From: Protula sp. h YS-2021
Lineage: Eukaryota > Annelida > Polychaeta > Sabellida > Serpulidae
Reading direction: 5' to 3'
DNA: 64,000 bases
Assembly (NCBI GenBank): GCA_949752745.1
Contig: OX457026.1
Location: 48,392,456-48,456,455, forward strand
Below the pieces are notes generated by a model, which did not search any database, was not told where the DNA came from, and saw only the letters and a program-made list of their open reading frames with translations. Below are positions 63,765-64,000 of the stretch, one piece after another. A program made the translations under genes and the position numbers. Positions within the stretch are counted from its first letter, which is position 1; every line of letters begins with the position of its first letter.

Positions 63765-64000
63765 CGACTCAGCCTTATTGGTTGAACCATGTACGGAATG
63801 TCATGACAAGAAAACTATCATCAAACTTCAAAAGGATGATCGGATGAAAGTGTCAAAATTATCCAAGAAAAGACTAGCGGAAGTTGAATTGGAGAATATG
63901 GATGTGCAAAATCAACCTGAACTTACCTGTGACTATTGTGGTGCTTACGGATATATGGAGGATTATGATTGCCACTGCCACAAGTACAATTGTAAGTTGT
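63765..64000 (+). pseudogene. PC4-like/zinc protein, copy C, C-terminal part (cut by window edge)
   Basis: Continues the gene begun at 60,374: CTECHDKK, KLSKKRLAEVELENMDVQNQ and CDYCGAYGYMEDYDCHCHKYNC, matching copy B's zinc region. Runs off the right edge. Confidence 0.72.

Overview
The window is eukaryotic, repeat-rich nuclear DNA, most likely from a marine invertebrate. Dispersed GTCCGTCCGT-type and TGACCTTGACCT-type repeats suggest a lophotrochozoan such as a mollusc, but that is an inference from style only. Apart from a decayed JmjC (KDM3-like) exon at the extreme left, no convincing host gene was found. The coding content belongs to mobile elements.

Layout. 1-0.8 kb: JmjC-like pseudogene. 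0.8-19 kb: AT-rich non-coding DNA with MITE-like, tRNA-derived and minisatellite repeats. 18.96-23.17 kb: a 2.1-kb block tandemly duplicated. 23.4-24.47 kb: terminal fragment of a Polinton/Maverick (adintovirus-like) element, here copy A. 24.5-27.8 kb: non-coding DNA with a small inverted-repeat element. 27,777-46,585: a complete but mutated Polinton (copy B) with 286/275-bp terminal inverted repeats. About 47.6 kb to the right edge: a third, related Polinton (copy C), entered from the end that matches copy B's right end. Copy C is split by a 10.55-kb Ty3/gypsy-type LTR retrotransposon (49,524-60,077, minus strand) and by a CR1/L2-like LINE (about 60.7-63.76 kb, minus strand).

Copy B carries protein-primed family B DNA polymerase on plus. 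On minus it carries maturation protease, major capsid protein, basic core protein, penton-type minor capsid protein, several small proteins, packaging ATPase and a chromodomain integrase, mostly joined by 4-bp ATGA overlaps. The flanks hold divergent TATA-driven accessory genes: a C3HC4 RING protein, a Cys-rich protein, a tandem alpha-helical (possibly death-fold) protein, a possible PC4-like protein with zinc ribbons, and an Ala/Thr/Pro-rich protein. Polymerase, protease, major capsid, ATPase, integrase and the helical accessory gene each carry stops or frameshifts, so this copy looks non-autonomous unless some lesions are assembly errors.

The most unusual signals are four. First, a bipartite 3' element sits behind five accessory genes: a histone-mRNA-like stem-loop, then GAAAT(A/G) at a nearly fixed 12-nt spacing. 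Second, exactly 11-bp-phased CRE-like repeats lie inside both terminal inverted repeats. Third, a TatD-type nuclease with all its metal ligands lies between pol and the 3' LTR of the gypsy-like element. Fourth, C-run iterons sit between divergent TATA promoters in all three Polinton copies.
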